A stretch of 26,908 nucleotides of DNA from Zoopage sp. CT-All (GCA_004114245.1 QZWS01000102.1:1-26908), one strand, 5' to 3'; counted from the first letter of the stretch, positions 9,361 through 21,117 are shown. Numbers and translations: made by a program. The notes: generated by a model not told the origin, from the sequence alone.

Positions 9361-9818
9361 CTATTTCTTCTCTTTGCCAGTCGCCACCTTTGCGCGCGCC
9401 GTGCCCCTCAGCTTCTTGGCCCTGTTCTTCCTCTCCTTCCTCTGCTTCCTGGACGTCTTCTGGGATTCGGCCAGCCCATGGCGCACCAGCCTATACTTGG
9501 GCTCAAACTTGCGCGCAGCATCCATCGAGTCGTATACGAGCGCAAAGCCCGACGAGCGACCACCGCCAAACGCGGTGCGGAAGCCAAACACAAAGATGTG
9601 CTCCTTATCAGCCTTGTACATCTTGGCAAGGTGCCCGCGCACATCGACCTTGGGCAGGTTGGCGCGGCCCGGATGGATGACGTCGACGATCATTTGCTTG
9701 CGCTGCAGCAGGCGGTTGGTGAGGAATTTGCGCGTGCGGATGGTCGCTGCGGGTGCGTCAGCCTGCGCGGGAGAGAGTTAGCACGCGCGCGAGGAGGTGG
9801 GATGATGCGGCATGCCAT
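9361..9818 (-). CDS. RPS24: 40S ribosomal protein eS24, first exon only ATG
   Basis: Exon 2 (9762-9361) encodes [57 protein letters not shown] and a basic KK-rich tail, an unmistakable eS24. With an initiator Met the protein is 134 residues, close to the 130-137 usual in eukaryotes. The conserved N-terminus begins right at the acceptor, so the start codon must come from upstream. ATG at 9818-9816 followed by a 53-nt GC-AG intron (GCATGC donor, GTGCTAAC branch site, CGCAG acceptor) restores it in frame. Unspliced reading from the same ATG goes out of frame. No GT donor gives a workable model that I can find. The gene lies between DERLIN and MPO1, all on the minus strand. The stop is TAG. Confidence 0.9.
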
Positions 9819-9925
9819 GGTGATCGATGGGCGGCGAAAAGAGGAGGCCGCGAGCAGTCGGCGCAGCAGTCTACTCAACACACCCCTGGCTGCTGGAAAC
9901 CACTGTTGCTTGCTGTGCTATACAT

Positions 9926-10626
9926 CTACTCGGCAGCATTCCCTCGGACTGCCGCCCGCGCTGCCTCACGCCGCGCCTCCTCCGCTTCCCGCACCTTGCG
10001 CGCCTGCTCCCGCCGCCACTGCGTCACCTCCACCCCCACCTTGTTCCGCACCCGCCGCTGCAGCGCTGGCCGGTACCCAAAGTAGAACAGCACTTCGAGA
10101 AACACGAACAGCGGGGCAAGGAGCAATGCCTGCGCGAGATTATCCATCAGCGCCGGGGATCGGCCCTCCACGGCCTGGTGCGATAGGATCTGGAGAACCC
10201 ATCCCGCGACCAACCACCCGCCGGCAATCCACGCGTGCCCCGTTGGATCCGACATGCCATAGGATGTGGCTGTACGGCACATGTACATCAGGATTGGCGC
10301 GTACATAGCCTAGTTATAACGCGGGTGCATCAGCGCCGGAATGCCAGATAAAGCTATAGACGTACCCCCGCCACAGGTTCCAGCAGCAAATAATAGCCAA
10401 GATATCCCAGCGTCGCAGCCAGCGTGAGATTCGGGGCCAGGCCCAGGCTCAGCAGCCACGAGTCGTCCGTGTCCAGCTCAACAAACGGCGGAACCCAGGC
10501 CGCGAGCAGTGCCATCGACGTCCACAGGATCATCGGCACACAGACGATGTGCACGAGGATATTGAAGCGGTGGCTGTGGTATTTGCCGTAAAAGACAAGC
10601 TGCTGCTCAAAATCGAACAGGGACAT
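9926..10626 (-). CDS. MPO1: Mpo1-type 2-hydroxy fatty acid dioxygenase (DUF962), two exons
   Basis: Exons 10626-10366 and 10309-9926 encode 214 residues, joined across a 56-nt GTACGT...CTAG intron. The N-terminus LFDFEQQLVFYGKYHSHRFN, with its YHSHRFN signature, followed by HIVCVPMILW, is diagnostic of the DUF962/Mpo1 family. Later landmarks are GYYLLLEPVAGAMYAP, a GHAWIAGGWLVAGWVLQILSHQAVEG segment rich in His, and LLLAPLFVFLEVLFYFGY. Several membrane helices are visible. Yeast Mpo1 is an ER Fe(II) dioxygenase that shortens 2-hydroxypalmitate by one carbon in phytosphingosine breakdown. The C-terminal 45 residues are a charged helix rich in Arg and Glu. The conserved His residues needed for iron appear to be kept. 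Confidence 0.9.
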
Positions 10627-10739
10627 GGCGGTGATGCAGCAACTGCGTGTGAGCTTCGCTGGCTCTGCTCGTGCCCACCGACTAAATTTTGACCAGAGTG
10701 CCAGTCTTATCAAATACATTGCCAAATACGCACGGCTTC

Positions 10740-13700
10740 TCATATACACGTCTGGACAGTGCGGCAGATGCGCTGCAGCAACCCGCTGCCGCCCTTGGAG
10801 ATCTCCGTGTTGACCGCCGCACGATACTTCTTGCTGCCCACGCTCCCATAGCACGTGCGCAAGCTCCACTGCGCCCCAACCGCATGTCCATACTCTGGTA
10901 TTGGCACACCAAGCTCCGACTTGCTCACCCCAATACGCACATCGACATAGTGCTTGCTCTTGCCATCCTCCGACATCATCATGACTTGCACGACAATCGC
11001 TCCTTCCTCGACGCTCACGTGCGTTGGGTACAACAGGTTCGCAGTACTCGCATCACTAACCAGTGCTCTGACATGACCAATGGCCGTTGCATACTCGTGC
11101 GTCAGATGCTGAATTGCAGCGTGCTCGGGGATGCTTGCAGACGACGGGCCGAACATCTGGCCTACAACGCGCGAAAGCAGCGTGTTTTCACCCTGGGCAG
11201 TCTTGAGAGAGTACTTCCGCGCCGACAAATCTAGCCTTAGCGCTAGAATACCATCGTACACCAGCTCAATTGTTGAGCCGCTTCCCGACGCTATTTTCCA
11301 GGGGAATAGTAGCTGCAAAAAGTCGAGCTCCTCTGAAATTAGGTCAACAGTGCGCTGCGCTGTAAAATGTGCTTACCACGCGCGTCCTCTGCATCGGCTT
11401 CGGTGACAAACGTCATTTCGCTCCGATTCATTGAGATCCTGCGCGCCTTCTACGAATACAACAGTGTTGGCGAAAGGCATATTCATGCTTGACCCACCGA
11501 TCGCATTTCCTCAATTTCGCTGAATAGACGACCGTTCGCCTGCCGAATCTGATCCATTTCTTCTTCGCGAGAAGCTATCTGGTCACTGAAAGCCTTGATT
11601 TGCACACTAGCCATGCAAGTCAGTCACAGCAGCTATCGCATTTTGACGCGCCTCTGGTCCGTAATTTCCTCCTCCAGCTTGACAGCCAGATGCTGGTCTC
11701 CGGATTCCAGCTCGGCCTGACGCTTTTTAGCCATGCGAAGTTGTTCAGCTAGCTCGGCGTGCGTGCTGCGTTTATCTGCAACAGCTTTCTCAGCAACATC
11801 CAGGAATGCGTCCAGCACCGCCTTGTCCTATACAATATCAGCACAAGGGGGTAGCTTACGGCGCCCGCCTTCTTCAATGCATTCACACTCGCTTGGCGAG
11901 GTTCGAGAACGTTGCTGACGAGATCCAAGCGCCATTCATACCACTTGGCTCTGGTCTGCTGCTCGGCGAGCTCGCGATTGTAGCCAAATGCCACCTGGAG
12001 AAGGTGCATCAGTCACAATTACGTAACAATCAATGTACCTTTAGATCTTGCTTGACCGAATGGGAGCTCTGCAGAAATTCACGAAACACGCTGGGGTTAT
12101 CCTCGCCAATCCGTTCTTCGAGCATACGAAGCTTGGCTTGGCAAGTGGAATTGGCGTTCGTTAAATTTTGTGCCGTCTAAGAGCAGGGTGAATATGAACA
12201 CTGGAACGTCGGTCGCATACAAAGCGAAACATCTCCAGCTCGTCGTGGCCAGCAGCCCAGTATTTTAAGGCATCGATATCGCTGACTGGCGTTCTTTTGC
12301 GATGCATGTGCGCCAAGGTTTCACGTCGGTTCACAACACGAACTGCATCGCGGAACTGCACGTTGATCTTTGAAAGGAATGCCTTGAGACTAATGCTCTC
12401 GTAGTCGTCGTCGTCGTTCTAAAAGGGGTCATTACGAGCAGAGCGATTAGCATCGTACCTCTTTCTCATCAATAAGCAGGTCTTCGATCGGGTCATAGAC
12501 AGGAACATTGCCGATGGATTTGCGAAGGCTGGCGGTGTTTGGAGCTCGGTGCTGAACAGCGGCGATAGCGGTAACGGCAGCGACGGAGAAATCCTGAAAA
12601 ATATTTCCAGCATCTTCAGCGTATTGCACTGCTTCTGCTTCATTCCGAATGTAAACCGGGACGTCTTCGACGCGTGTGACAGGCATATCAGTTGCACTCA
12701 TGGTTGTCGGTTCCTGGGCATTGCTCCTTCGTCGAGAGCTGTAGCGAGGGGAATTGACGCCTGATTGGCCGGCATTTGATGAGGCCTTTCGCTTACGTGT
12801 CGAATTTAGTGCAGTTGCTTCTTCGTCTCCCACAGATGATGATGCTCCTGGAAGACGCTTCTCAGCGAGGGGAGATATGACACTGTGCATTGGGGACCGA
12901 TTAAGGCTGACAGTGACGCGCTTGCTTGACCGAGGCGTGACGTTTGGTGATGACTCGCTGGTAGACACTGCTGGAGAACGCGTGTCAAGAGCGCTATGAG
13001 ACTTTGGCACTTCGCCAGAGTCCAAGTGAACTGACGCAGTGAGCTGTTGGGTGGCCATGGCCTCCACGGCATCTTCCCAGGCGCGAGTGATCTCATACTG
13101 TTCCACAGACAAGCGTCGGGCTCCTCCAAGTGAAGCGCGGACTTTGGATTTGCGTCGACTGGCGACTGGGGACTCGGGTTGCGCAATGCTATCAGTCACG
13201 TTTCGGCTCGAACGTCTGCTGGATCGTGTATTCGCCGCTGGGCTGCCTAGCTCAGGTCCCGCATTATGCTGATTATACATCATGGTTTCGTCCATGGACA
13301 CAGTGACATCAGCCGAGCTCGAGAGAGTTGCACGTCGGAAAGTCGACGTACGCCGGTGGTTATACATCTGAGTTTCTTCCATGGCCATGGTCGGGTCGAG
13401 TATTCGAGTGGTGTTCCTCGTAGTGCTGCTGCCATAAATGCCGCCATAGGCCCGTGTTTCATCCATCGCCATTGTGGAGTCGAGAAGGCGGGTGGTGGTT
13501 CTCCGGTTGTAGACTCGAGTCTCGTCCATAGCCATACCGTCCTCGTCATTCTCCAGGTCGGATCCATCGTGCAGAGAAATCAGGCCCGTCAGATTCAGGG
13601 TGACAGCCGCTGGATCTAGCTCCATCTCGGCCGAGTTGCTATCGTCCTCCTGTGCGAACTGGTCCATCATACGCGAAATGTCGATGGTCATGCTGCGATT

Positions 13701-15422
13701 GGCGCTGGGGGCAGAGGTGGAGCGTCCAATAGATGCACGCATGGATGACTTGCTCATAATCGGTTCGCGCTGACGGCTGTAGCTCTCATCAAGATCCATA
13801 CTGATATCGGATTCCATCGCATCCACCCTTTGCTGGACAGTTCTAGCGTTAGCGATAACTTGATCGAGCCTCTCGGTGTCCTCTGAGATAAGGTCGTCGA
13901 GATCAAATTCGAGTTCTGATTGTGCCATGCTCTTGCGTCGACGAGGCGAAGCTCTGGTTGGCTGTGATCTAGCAGCATTTGCCTGAGCAACCAGTTTTTC
14001 TAAATCCGCAGTGTCCATGTCTTCGAGTTTGGCATTGGTGATGACGCCAGTGCCCTGGTCATCACGCATCAGAGGGAGCTCTTCAACTATCGGCTCCGCA
14101 TCCGAAAGCAGTTCGTTCAGCTCCTCGGTGATGGGCTTTTGCATACCGTTGTTGAGGTTCTTCGTGTGGAGGAGTGCAGATGTGGTCGACGCTATGGACT
14201 GACGTTGTGACTCGCGCCGACGAATAGATGATGTAGCAAATGTATCCTTCTCCATGTCGATGCTCGATGCGTCGCTCGTAGTGCTCTCGTAGCAGCCGGT
14301 CCCGGCATTCTGCATAGTAAATTCAAACACGTGGCGAGCGTGCTCAGAAACTGCAGGGTTATTGTCCGCGGCGAGCACAGATGCGTCGACGAACGGAGCA
14401 GAAAGATCCATCAATGCAGGAGTCTGATCCGGCCTGGCCATGCCAGCATGCGCGGCAGCAGACGAAGGGGCGACGAGCGACACTAGCAATTTGTCAGGGC
14501 GGCAATGTATAGCAATACGGCTAGTATACCCGGAGAAAACTCTTCGATATCCATATCGGCACTGCCGCTGTCATCGTCTTCACCATCCAGCAGATTTTCG
14601 GCATCGCCAGGGGTATAGCTCACACGAACCAGCTCATCGTCATCACTATTGTCGAGATCCATGTCCGATGCCCCGTCCGTATCAGCCGTAATTGTCGACG
14701 CATCCTCAGAGTTCTGGTCGCTGCCGCTGCCAGCAGCATCCTGTGCTGCTATGATGGCGTCCTCGGCAGGGTACTGCGATGGATCAATATCGATGTCCTC
14801 AATCTCGGACTCCTCTCCATCCGACGATGGATGAAAGTCGTCCTTCTCAAACAGCCTGACATGTGCAGTGGCGGCGAACGACACACGGCGTGCCATGGAC
14901 GGGCGTGGCAGGCGGGGGCGGTCAAACACCGAGGTGTGCGCATGCTGCCGGACATTGCCACCAGACCCACTCGGCGCTGCCTCCTTACTCTCGGTCTTAA
15001 CCGCGCCACTCTCTAAAGCCAGAGTGCTATTTTTTACCGGAAGGGGCGAAATAAACGGCGGGTCAAAGGTGGGATTGTGCGTCGGCTGGCTCGGGTCCAC
15101 CTGACGCGTCTCATCCTCGCGATTCTGCACCTGAGCTTCTTCGTTCACCGCACCCGTCGCGCTAAACGGCTGCGTACGCTGCTTCAAGATGGACTTGACG
15201 GTAAAATCCTAAAGACATGAGCTATGTCCAGGCTCGACGGGAGCGATCTACCGTGAGACGCTTGTCGGGGACAGTGTCGGTGTGCCCGCCCAAACGCTAC
15301 ATCTCGTCAGAACCCGCTGCAGCGGCTACGACACACAAACTCACCTCTGACTTTCGGCGACTTTGTGCTGCCCTGGCGACGAGCGCGGGGCGCGGCGCAA
15401 CAGTGGAATGACGGCGCTGCAT
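10740..15422 (-). CDS. SPC105: Kinetochore scaffold Spc105/KNL1/Spc7 (about 11 exons)
   Basis: Exons: 15422-15345, 15296-15252, 15208-14530, 14482-12459, 12418-12221, 12176-12039, 11994-11860, 11827 to about 11650, about 11596-11498, 11449-11377, 11332-10740; about 1,410 residues. The intron inside 11596-11652 is unresolved: a GT donor at 11649 with an AAG acceptor, or a GC donor with TAG, both keep frame. The N-terminus carries the two PP1 docking motifs of KNL1: SILK (residues 47-50) and RRVSF (about 148-152). A long disordered region follows with four MELT-like repeats written MDET or MEET plus a Tyr two to three residues on (13265-13540). From about residue 945 comes the Spc7 domain (SLKAFLSKINVQFRDAV, KWYEWRLDLV), coiled coil, then the RWD-like end (LLQRICRTV). 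KNL1 recruits Bub1/Bub3 and PP1 at kinetochores. It diverges from VPS29 over 80 bp. Confidence 0.9.
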
Positions 15423-15502
15423 GCGCAGTGGTTGTTGACAAGTTAAGCGAGGCCAGGCGATAACGCATCTCGCCTCGCCATAACTCGAGCCCCGCATCCG
15501 CC

Positions 15503-16187
15503 ATGGTACTCTGCCCATTCCCACGGTTGCATTCATAATACCCCGCAGCTCATTCTCGTCATTGGAGATCTCAACATCCCGCATAGGGCGCACGACCTCC
15601 CCTACAAGTTCAAGAAGCTGCTCCTGCCCGGCAAGATCCAGCAGATAATCTCGCCGGGAAACCTTTGCGACCGCGACACCTACGACTACCTCCGGGGCAT
15701 TGCCTCGGATATACATGTGGTGCGCGGCGATATGGATGACGCGCCGACGCTGCCCCACGCAAAGGTGGTCGTGCACGGCGCAGTGCGGATTGGGCTCGTG
15801 CACGGCCACCAAGTTATTCCGCACGGGGATGCGAATATGCTGGCGGCGGTGGCGCGGCAGTTGAATGTAGATGTGCTGGTGCACGGATACACGCATCAAT
15901 GGGAGGCGCGGGAGAGACTGGAAGATGGCAAGTTGTATGTGAATCCGGGGTCCGCCACTGGCGCCTTCTCAGCCGTCCTTGGGTACGTGACGTTCCTTGG
16001 TCCGCTGCTTCTTTCTCATGCTATTTGCAGTGACGAAGTAGACCCCAGCTTTTTACTTATGGATGTCCAGGGCATCTCGGTGACGACATACGTCTACAGG
16101 CTGGTTGAGGGCGAGGTCAAGGTCGAGAAGGTCGAATACCGCAAATCCGGGCATGATGCTGGGGGCATGGTTGGTGTGCTTGGCTGA
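15503..16187 (+). CDS. VPS29: Retromer subunit VPS29, first exon only ATG
   Basis: Exons 15503-15505, 15549-15982 and 16031-16187 encode 197 residues. Exon 1 is the start codon alone: ATG, then a 43-nt GTACTC...CGCAG intron, then LILVIGDLNIPHR, which is exactly the family N-terminus after Met. The second intron (48 nt, GTACGT...TGCAG) is frame-neutral; removing it gives SAVLGDEVDPSFLLMDVQ, matching VPS29, while retention adds 16 residues. Other landmarks are KFKKLLLPGKIQQI, SPGNLCDRDTYDYLRG, VVRGDMDD, GLVHGHQVIPHGD and YVNPGSATGAF. VPS29 is a metallophosphatase-fold scaffold in the retromer cargo complex on endosomes. Two usual metal ligands are changed: the His of GDLHIPH is Asn, and the first His of SGHTH is Tyr (HGYTH). 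The C-terminal tail is Gly-rich. Confidence 0.93.
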
Positions 16188-16269
16188 GTCGTGCAATCGT
16201 AATGTGATTATTACATGGAGCGCCAATTTGTACGTATGTAAAGGTTTGGATGCTATGACAGTTGCTTGC

Positions 16270-19200
16270 TTACTTGGCGATACGCTCAAACACCCATCGC
16301 GTTCCATCCCGTCGCTGCACCACCTCCACTAATGGCATTGGCCAGGATTTGGGACCGAACGATACCGGGCACCATACACGGGCTTCTGTCTTCTCCGCGT
16401 TGTATTTGGGCAGAGGATAGTCTTGTGGCTTGCCAAATATGCAGAGGGTCTTGGCAACCTTGCTGGTCCATATTCTCTCAACAACCGTGATATCTAGTGG
16501 CGAGTTAGCGCCATTTGTGGCTCAGAGTCCTGGGGGTCTACTTTTGATCCATGTTCGCTTCTCTGTGCGCAGCATCTCGCCATATACCAGCATGTCCGGA
16601 GCAGGGCTGGCATAGCTGACAATACTTGACGAATGTATGTAAACATCTTCGGTCGACCACATCGAGACATAAGGTACGCGTCCAGCGCTTTTTCCAGCGG
16701 ATATTTTTACGCTCGAGTCGACGAGATCCTTTCGTATAACAACCTGATCGATAAAGCCAGCCATGAGCATCTGTCGCAGCGCAGCGCATTGTTTATTTGA
16801 TGGAGGCTTCATCAGCGGGTCAAGGGTGAACGATGATAGCCCCGGGCACAGCCGCTGCACCAGCTGCGTTAGCTGCCGGCGCAGAAGCCGTATCTCATGC
16901 ATGGCCTTGGAGCGCATCTGGTTCTCGGCGCAAAAATCTTCTGCGACAGTGCCATTGGCACAGGCGTATTCGTATGCCCCGACAGCATTCAACGTTTTCA
17001 AGATATCGCTCGAAGGGTCTCTTCCCGCATGACGCTATGCGACGCATTAATAGCGTATTGAACCAGTCATAAACCCACCATGATTGCATCATAGTAAGCC
17101 TTGCGAAGCCTCCGGCGCTTTTCCTTCGCATCGAAATCAGCCGACTGTTCATCATCGTCGCATTCCTCGTCTTGAGCATCAATGCCAACGAACTGCTCTG
17201 CAATAAATGGGTCCCCAACGGACATTGCGGCAACAATCGCGACAATATATGGTAAGCAGTTAAACTGGTTGCCGATGGCGAGCCTGCCCAATGCGGTGAG
17301 CGAGAGGCGAAGGATGATACTGACAGCTTACATCTTGGCGAAACGAGGAGCCACAGGAAACGCGGCCATTAGCTGACCGACTTGGGTGACCTTGAGCTTG
17401 TTCCCGTCCAAAGCACCAAGATATGAAAGCAGCTGCATGAACATATTCAATGATGCCAAACTCCAACCGGAAGATGGATACCTTTTCTGAGCGCTTTAAA
17501 GCTATGCGATCTGGAGGAGTGGGAAATGGAAACCGTATTATGTTGTCCAAGTACATGCTCTTCATCTGAAGCACGATTCCTAGGGGCGTTGAGCTATTAT
17601 CAGCATTGTCATTTGTCTACCTTCTATTGGCATTCGCAGAATTTCCGGTTTGGAAAACTGCTCAAAAACATCGTTGAAGACGGCAGAGGAGTACAATCGA
17701 TAGCAGTGTCCAGGTCCGACACGGCCTGCTCGACCCGCACGCTAGCAAATATAGTTAGACAGAAGAAGCTAGTCAATGCTGATATACTTGGTCGGCCGAC
17801 GCTTTTGACGTCCAGCCAACGGTGAACTTTTGAACACCAGTGCTTGCATCGTACTCTCGCTCCTTGACTTTGCCACAGTCAACAACGTAGCGCACGTTCG
17901 GAATCGTAATAGACGTTTCGGCAACATTTGTCGCGACGACACAAAGTCGATAGCCTTCAGGCGGCGGTTTGAAGACTTCCATTTGCTTTTCGGTCGACAG
18001 GAGCGAGTAGAGCGGCAAAACGTAGAGGGGAGCTGGGGACGTGAGTTAGGTATAGTGGCATTAAGGCATACAAGCAGCGAACCGTTATCACAGGATTCGT
18101 CTTCATCCTCCGCTTCATCACTGTCAGAGCCTGACGAAGCCATCTCGTCGTCGTCAACGATAGGCTCCTGATCAATGCCAAAGTCGATTTCATCGGCTTC
18201 ATTATCCGCTGGGGAGTATAAGCAATTGCGATTGATTGATCACTCGACTGCTTACTTGTTCTCGGGGGCAACTTCAAATTATCCGGAGCAGCCTTGTTCT
18301 CGGCAGATGATTTCGGCGCCACATATGACGAGCGGGCAAATTTACGTCGGAGCTTCCGACACAAGTCCAAAATCTCATTCTGACCAGTGAGGAACACCAA
18401 AATTCCTATTAGCGTGAATTTCAGTGCAGTCAGTGCAGTCAGACATACCACCCTCGGGAAGGCGTTTGTGGATCTTGCAGACCTTGACGAAGGCTTCATG
18501 GATATGGTCAATATGAGGTGTACGACGGTTGAAATGAATTTGAACCTAGTGGAGAACGTTAATTCCAAAGCACGAGGCCAGTGTCACCAACCGGATGCTG
18601 GCGGGCATTGATGCGAATAACAGGCGGCACTCGGTCGAACAGCGTTCTGTTCTCGGTAAAGTCTGACACACGCAATGTTGCCGACATAATGACGATTTTC
18701 AGCGGCTATCAATGAACCTCGATCACGAGAACGAAGCGTAAGCAACGATGACACACCTTGGCATCCTCACCACGGGAGACCATTTCGTCCCGCAATCGCT
18801 GCACTCGGCTCAGCACGCCGATGGCAATGTCAGTGTTCAGGGACCTTTCGTGCGCCTCATCGACCACAACGCACGAGTACTTGCTTAGAAGAAAGTCCTG
18901 AGAAAGCTCGCGGAGAATTACACCGTCGGTCATGAACTTGATGGCGGTGTCGCGGGACACTGTCGCATCATATCGAATTTGATGCGAGACGACAGACGCC
19001 GGAACATTCAGCTCGTGTGCCACGCGTTGACTGGTCGATATAGCAGCAACACGTCGAGGTTGTGTGACTCCGATCATGCCTGGGTTGTCGCTGCTCGGAT
19101 GGCCATATCCTGCCTCGTATAGAAACTGCGGGATTTGAGTGGTCTTGCCGGAACCAGTTTCACCACAGACAATGACGACAGGGCTTGCACGAATAGTTTC

Positions 19201-20477
19201 CATGATAACCTGTTCCTCGGCACACACGGGCAGCTTGAGGCGATCTTCTTGAATATGCGGGAAGCGATTGGGTATGATATAGAATGCCTAGGGAGATGCA
19301 GGTGAGCCACGTCAATAAGCAGACATTCGAACCTTTTTGACCGGTGTAGTTGGGGCGGGAGCGGGAGCGGGGGCGGGCGCGGGAGCGAGAGTGGCTAGTT
19401 CTGCCTTGGGCTGAGCAGGACCAGCATGCTGTCCATTGGAGCTGCCCGATGCAGCCTGTTGCGTGAGCATATCCAAGTCCCATCCAGATTTAGTCGGCAA
19501 TGTAACTTTGTCGGGATCGTCTGCATCCGAACTGGATGCATCAGAGCCATCATCGGAGCTACCCTCGCTAGACGAACCATCGAATACTTGGACCTCAAAT
19601 TTGGCCTTCTTAGCTCCGGCCAAAAGCTCGCGTGCTGTGGTGAATTTCTACCACAAACATCCGGGTCAGCATGCAAACACGAATAGCATGTAAATATTGC
19701 CTTGATTTTGGGCCTGGCGGCCACCACGGTCATTGATGTTTTAATGGCGACGGGAGTCTCGTTGGGCTTGAAAACTGCTGGTTCAGGAGCATTATCATCG
19801 TCCGAAGCTGTTCTCTCCTGGAAGAGGCGAATATTGGCGTCTGATCGGGGGAGCTTTCCGCGCTCCTCGATTAACGCGCGTTTCAGCGCCTGTTTCTTCG
19901 TTTCTTTCTAATTCACACAACAATTGAATTCAGATTATCATTGCTGCAAGGAGTGTACAAACGCCTTGGCCGAGCGTGCGGGAGGAGACCAGCAACTCGG
20001 AGTGGAAGGACGAGTCGGCAAGCTTGGAAAAGAGCTCGACGCGCGCCTCCTTCTTGAGCTGCTTTTCGACAAAAGCATCCATGCGCTTCCGCTTCTTTGC
20101 AGTCATTTTCTTCTTCGGGGGCTGCGGACGACGGTTAGCCAGAATATGGGCAATAAGAGAGGGATGACCTCTGATGCTGCGCAGGGCTCACCGCCCGCCT
20201 CCCTGTCCCTGTCCACCGGCAACATCACCAGCTCGTTCGAATCCACACTTATAAGGTTCAATGTTCATCAAGTGCAATAGGCGAATTACGACTGGGCCAC
20301 AGACTTGTGCGATGACTCGATTGGCGCAAACGATATTTCGGCAGAGTCGCCGGGCTCGGCGGCCGTGAACATTGCATCCTGGTGATCCTTCCCACCCCGC
20401 GGCTTGGGATGCGGCTTCCCACGGATTGCGGACGACGCGCGCGCCTTTTCATTATACCGAGAGCGCTGGCGACCCAT
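16270..20477 (-). CDS. ECM16: DEAH-box RNA helicase Ecm16/Dhr1 (DHX37), 17 exons
   Basis: Exons: 20477-20290, 20247-20217, 20121-19963, 19907-19701, 19647-19333, 19287-18757, 18705-18592, 18545-18449, 18405-18256, 18208-18083, 18032-17788, 17741-17621, 17579-17482, 17432-17332, 17283-17079, 17034-16542, 16493-16270; 1,134 residues. Helicase motifs in order: [57 protein letters not shown] and the [12 protein letters not shown] box. Then come the winged-helix/ratchet region ([11 protein letters not shown]), the OB fold ([11 protein letters not shown]) and a C-terminal FGPKSWPMP segment typical of DHX37. The N-terminus has [11 protein letters not shown] and KKRKRM, as in the family. Dhr1 drives U3 snoRNA release in small-subunit biogenesis in the nucleolus. 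Intron 4 (19700-19648) is GC-AG. A Pro-Ala repeat lies before the helicase core. Introns 1 and 2 are the least certain. Confidence 0.92.
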
Positions 20478-20742
20478 GGATGGGGGATGTCGCGATGTCG
20501 GGCTAAACAAAAATGCTTGAGCAGTCAGTGGACTGGCAGCAACACCATTCGCCGAGGGTTCACGGGAGCGTAATCGCATTGAGTGAGGCGGTTCCGCATA
20601 CTACCCACGCAGTATTGCGTGCATATGCATATGTTATCCTTGTGAAAATGATGGCGAATGCCGCTAGCAGTAATGCTGTTGATTTACACGTTCAATACGA
20701 CACAGCATCAGCTCTGCAGCACCCAGCACGGGCGGGCATGCG

Positions 20743-21117
20743 CTAGAAATCGATGGCGCGACCGCTGCGCTCCCAGTCGCCATACCGCGTCGGCTCCCGA
20801 CCCCGCGGCCCGCCCACCTCGCCCGTCTCGTCATTCCGATACTCGCCCCCGCCGTCGGAATCACTATCCGCGCCGGTGTCCGCGTCCTCGGTGACTAGAT
20901 CGCTCGCATTGGCGGGGTCAGGGCGATTGTGCTGTTGGACCAGGAGTTCGAATTCTCGCTGCTGGGAGCGATCGCCGAGCGGGATGGGGCCCTGCCGACG
21001 AAACATCCCGCTATTGGTGTCTGCTTCTGCCGCAGGACGCGGCGGGGCGTTCTTCGCGGTGGTGAAGAGTCGGTGCCGGGCATGGCGCAGTGGGATGAGG
21101 ACACGATGCATTGACAT
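20743..21117 (-). CDS. Succinate dehydrogenase assembly factor 4 (SDHAF4/Sdh8)
   Basis: This intronless 124-residue protein uses ATG 21117; a second ATG follows two codons later at 21111. The C-terminus [23 protein letters not shown] is the DUF1674 signature of SDHAF4 (family form [22 protein letters not shown]). The first 30 residues are rich in Arg, His and hydrophobic residues with no acidic residue ([19 protein letters not shown]), a plausible mitochondrial presequence. The middle is acidic and Ser/Asp/Gly-rich and looks disordered. SDHAF4 binds FAD-loaded Sdh1 in the matrix and helps complete complex II. The gene is upstream of ECM16 on the same strand with 265 bp between them and marks the right edge of the housekeeping island. 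Confidence 0.9.
   Translation of the reverse strand: MSMHRVLIPLRHARHRLFTTAKNAPPRPAAEADTNSGMFRRQGPIPLGDRSQQREFELLVQQHNRPDPANASDLVTEDADTGADSDSDGGGEYRNDETGEVGGPRGREPTRYGDWERSGRAIDF

Noticed and set aside
7880-10308. Long plus-strand frames (363 and 330 codons) over 7.9-10.3 kb
   Set aside because: They are antisense shadows of Derlin, RPS24 and MPO1 in GC-rich sequence; their translations are low-complexity His/Arg/Pro without domain features.
20228-20240. tRNA-like T-loop GTTCGAATCC
   Set aside because: It falls within an ECM16 coding exon, and no cloverleaf stems or anticodon arm can be found around it.
20192-20247. Longer ECM16 exon 2 ending at the GTGAGC donor
   Set aside because: That donor has the better consensus but leaves the wrong phase for exon 3; the GTGGAC donor at 20216 keeps frame and joins family-like sequence.
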